From Candidatus Omnitrophota bacterium (GTDB lineage Bacteria; Omnitrophota; Gorgyraeia; Gygaellales; Profunditerraquicolaceae): 6,621 nucleotides of DNA. The notes below the pieces were generated by a model. It did no database searches. It was given only the letters and a program-made list of their open reading frames with translations, and was not told the origin of the DNA. The position numbers were made by a program, and so were the translations under genes. The stretch lies in NCBI GenBank assembly GCA_028710845.1, contig JAQTTI010000059.1, forward strand, positions 1-6,621, written 5' to 3'. Positions 4,063-6,621 of this stretch are shown piece by piece; the stretch's first letter is position 1, and every line of letters starts with the position of its first letter.

Positions 4063-6621
4063 TCAACGTATTTCGGCAGAAGGGCAAATCTGACTATAGG
4101 CGCAGTAAGTACAGGCTTTATATTCAGGTTTGGCAGGGTACTCTTGCTTGCGGATCCCTTTTGAAACTGTCAAAATATCCTTCTTTACCTCTTCTATATT
4201 ATCTTCACTAAGCTTATGGCTTCCGATAATCCCCGATTCCAGGAAATAAAGCTCGACAGCGCTGGGCAAAACACCGAATATATGCTGATAGGCTAATCCA
4301 TAAAGAACCAGCTGCTTGTTTTCTTTTACCCTTTTATCGGCATCCTTTTGCGTCTTGATCTCCGAAGTTTTAAAATCCATAATTACCGCTCCGTCATCAC
4401 GCTCGTCAATCCGGTCGAACCTACCGGTGATTTTATTGTCTCCGATTACAAATGAAAACTCTTTTTCAATAAATTTTGGCTTGGAATTACGCTTTTCTTC
4501 ATCCTTATAGAACCTGGCTAAAGCCTCTCTTCCTATACGGAACCTCTCCTCCTGATGAGCAACGTCTAAAAACCCCCGCGGGTCGAAATTGGCTTCAAAA
4601 CAATCAAGGAGCTCATCCATAGCCACTTTTTCCCCGTTAAGTTTACGCAGTAAATACCGGCTTACTGCTTCATGCATTGCCCGGCCATAAATAACAGTAT
4701 GATGCTCCATAATCGGTACCCGCAGGATGTTGACATATTTATATTTTAAAGGGCAGGTCAGGTAATCATCGATCTGGTAATAACTCAGAGTAATTAATTT
4801 ATCTTCCGGCAGCTCCTTAAGCTCAAACCTAGCGGTCTCTACAACCGGAGCGAAACGCTTGATGCTTTCGATAGCAGCGGTTTTTTTCTTTTCAACATCT
4901 TCAACAGATTTTTTACCTAAAGCTTCCAGGATAAACTGGCTAGGTTTACGCAGGCGCTTACCGCCATAATCCTCGGCGCTGGTAAAATATAATTCTGATT
5001 TTGCCCGGGTCATGCCTACATAAAAAAGCCGGCGTTCTTCCTGGACATGGAAATCTCCTGTAGGCAGGACCTCTTTAATCAGGGTATCCGGCAATTCGAT
5101 TTGCTGGGTGCGCCTGGGAAGCGGAAATTTCCCCTGAACAAGGCTGACTAAAAAAACCACATTGAATTCAAGTCCCTTGGCTTTGTGTATAGTCAATATA
5201 TTTACCGCATCCTGGTCAAGGTCTGCCTCAACGGTGGGCGGGTCATCCCCCGAATCGATTAAAAGGTTTAAATGTTTTATAAAACTAATCACCCGGTCTT
5301 CTTTAGCGATCAACTCAAAATCACGGACCTGGTTAAAAAATTTGGCGATATTCTGGATCTTAGCTTCTTTTTCCAAGCTCGGATCATGAGTCAGGTATTT
5401 AAGATAGCCGGTATCGGTAAGAAAGCTATAAAGCAGCCTTCCGGTTGTTTCGTCCCGGCCAATCAGCAGAAACTTTTCGATATCCGCCAGCACTTTTTTT
5501 ATTATTTCTCTAGAATCCTCTTTAACCTGGCTCAATTCGGGCAGTTTTTCCAAATCTTTAAATACCGAGTAAAGCGATTGGTTCCTGCGGCGGGCCAGAT
5601 GGCTGCAAAGAGTAAGATCAACTAAATCTATTTTGTAAATTTCCGAACTTACCAAATAATATAAACTTAATGAATCCGAAGGGTTGGCGATTACCCGTAA
5701 GAAATTTATACACAGCCTGACTTCGCCCCGGCAATACAATCCCTGGTTCCCGCTGAACTGCCAGGGAATGTTTAACATGTTTAAGGATTGGATAAAACTT
5801 TGTGCGTCGGAATTTGAGCGGACTAGAATAGCAAAATCCCTGAATTTAAACTTACCTATACTTACTTCTTTTTCTATAATCTTACCTACATTATCAGCTT
5901 CAGCAGAGTGAGTATCGAAATGTAAGTGAACCGGACTTGGCCCCTCTTTAGTCAAACCGATTAGATGCTTATCGATTTTTGCTTTTACTTCAAAACGCTC
6001 AGGGTTATTATTTTGAATAAGCTGATAACTTGAATCCAGGATCGGTTGCGTAGAACGGTAATTTTGGATCAGGGTGATCTTTTCTGCTTTTGGGTATTCA
6101 TCGATAAAATTCATCACATTGCTATAAGCTGCCCCGCGCCAACGGTAAATACACTGGTCATCATCGGCGACTACCGTTATATTCTTGGATAAACCTGCCA
6201 AAAGCCTTACCATTTGGAACTGGGCAAAATTAGTATCCTGAAATTCATCAACCAGGATATACTTAAATTGTTTCTGGTATTTCTGCAAAATTAAGGGATG
6301 TTGGCGCAATAATTGCAGGCTTAAATAAAATTGATTTCCAAAATCAACCAGGCCTTCTTTTGCCAGAAGTTCTTGGAATTTTTGGTAAGCAGAAGCTACT
6401 TCCATCTGCTGAACAGCTAACTCCTCGTTCGCTTTATCCTCAGGTGCAGCCTTAACTTTAATCAGGAAATCCTGGGCGTATTTTAAATACTCCTTAGCTG
6501 AAATATCTTCGTCTTTTGCCCGGCTGAAAAATGATATCAACGCTTCGATAAAACGGGTTGGTTCTGCCAGCGGCCGGTAATAATTAAGGGTAAACTCAAA
6601 AAGATGCTCGCGGAAAAATAC
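4063..6621 (-). CDS. UvrD/PcrA-like helicase fused to an Fe-S RecB-type nuclease, 5' partial
   Basis: The frame stays open through the right edge: 27 further codons precede the Met at 6540, and Walker A is missing, so the start lies outside the window. Numbered from that Met, superfamily-1A helicase motifs appear in order: DEFQDTN (98-104), VADDDQCIYRWRGA (124-137), QNYRS (159-163), LTIHKAKGLEF (449-459) and YVGMTRAKSE (507-516). The C-terminal third is a PD-(D/E)XK nuclease: YGRAMHE (618-624, His623), GRFDRID (706-712, Asp709), MDFKTSE (721-727, Asp722 and Lys724) and QLVLYG (743-748). Cys596 and the trio C810-x2-C813-x5-C819 match the iron-sulphur staple of AddB-type nucleases. Motor and nuclease in one chain recall the AdnA/AdnB, AddA and RecB subunits that resect double-strand breaks. 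DNA end processing is the expected role; whether it needs a partner is unknown. The product ends at TGA 4063, with no promoter in view. Confidence 0.95.
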   Translation of the reverse strand, partial: VFFREHLFEFTLNYYRPLAEPTRFIEALISFFSRAKDEDISAKEYLKYAQDFLIKVKAAPEDKANEELAVQQMEVASAYQKFQELLAKEGLVDFGNQFYLSLQLLRQHPLILQKYQKQFKYILVDEFQDTNFAQFQMVRLLAGLSKNITVVADDDQCIYRWRGAAYSNVMNFIDEYPKAEKITLIQNYRSTQPILDSSYQLIQNNNPERFEVKAKIDKHLIGLTKEGPSPVHLHFDTHSAEADNVGKIIEKEVSIGKFKFRDFAILVRSNSDAQSFIQSLNMLNIPWQFSGNQGLYCRGEVRLCINFLRVIANPSDSLSLYYLVSSEIYKIDLVDLTLCSHLARRRNQSLYSVFKDLEKLPELSQVKEDSREIIKKVLADIEKFLLIGRDETTGRLLYSFLTDTGYLKYLTHDPSLEKEAKIQNIAKFFNQVRDFELIAKEDRVISFIKHLNLLIDSGDDPPTVEADLDQDAVNILTIHKAKGLEFNVVFLVSLVQGKFPLPRRTQQIELPDTLIKEVLPTGDFHVQEERRLFYVGMTRAKSELYFTSAEDYGGKRLRKPSQFILEALGKKSVEDVEKKKTAAIESIKRFAPVVETARFELKELPEDKLITLSYYQIDDYLTCPLKYKYVNILRVPIMEHHTVIYGRAMHEAVSRYLLRKLNGEKVAMDELLDCFEANFDPRGFLDVAHQEERFRIGREALARFYKDEEKRNSKPKFIEKEFSFVIGDNKITGRFDRIDERDDGAVIMDFKTSEIKTQKDADKRVKENKQLVLYGLAYQHIFGVLPSAVELYFLESGIIGSHKLSEDNIEEVKKDILTVSKGIRKQEYPAKPEYKACTYCAYSQICPSAEIR

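Noticed and set aside
4316..5911. Several plus-strand open frames opposite the helicase-nuclease
   Set aside because: All are covered by a minus-strand protein with complete helicase and nuclease motifs, so they are shadows.
6538..6540. ATG as the true start of the helicase gene
   Set aside because: The frame continues open for 27 codons to the window edge, the upstream residues read naturally into a UvrD-type 1B region, and Walker A has not yet appeared, so this Met is internal.

Overview
This is a compact bacterial chromosomal segment. Every gene I can support lies on the minus strand, so transcription runs from the right edge to the left edge. The open frames on the plus strand are shadows. 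The DNA is moderately AT-rich. An AsmA/DUF748-type envelope protein with an N-terminal membrane anchor points to a diderm (Gram-negative-type) bacterium. Together with the AT-leaning composition and the conserved hypothetical protein, this would fit an uncultivated lineage such as Omnitrophota or a deltaproteobacterial-like group. That placement is an impression, not a demonstration.

Reading in the direction of transcription, the window opens inside a long UvrD/PcrA-like helicase fused to a C-terminal RecB/AddB-type PD-(D/E)XK nuclease with a four-cysteine Fe-S signature (4063-6621; its N-terminus with Walker A is off the right edge). It is followed by a PlsC-type acyltransferase (3301-4026), an AsmA-like anchored protein (2221-3297), a conserved protein of unknown function (1544-2206) and a small GGQ release-factor-like protein probably used in ribosome rescue (1126-1539/1560). 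Gaps of 36, 3 and 14 nt, and a stop/start separated by 4 nt or overlapped, indicate one operon. It mixes DNA repair, lipid and envelope work, and translation rescue. No promoter for it is visible, so it must start at or beyond the right edge.

A 217-nt intergenic stretch (909-1125) follows. It holds two directly abutting imperfect inverted repeats (967-1033 and 1034-1085) and then a near-perfect sigma-70 promoter (933-961). That promoter drives the second unit, rpsO (ribosomal protein S15) followed by pnp (polynucleotide phosphorylase). This is the classic bacterial rpsO-pnp pair, with pnp cut by the left edge. The predicted rpsO leader is only about 18 nt and almost entirely ribosome-binding site, leaving no room for the structured S15-binding leaders known elsewhere.

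Most of the window is ordinary housekeeping content. The items most worth a second look are the double inverted repeat, the leader-poor rpsO promoter with its palindromic -35 region, the single-chain helicase-nuclease, and the uncharacterised 220-residue protein. I see no clear new defence or mobile system.
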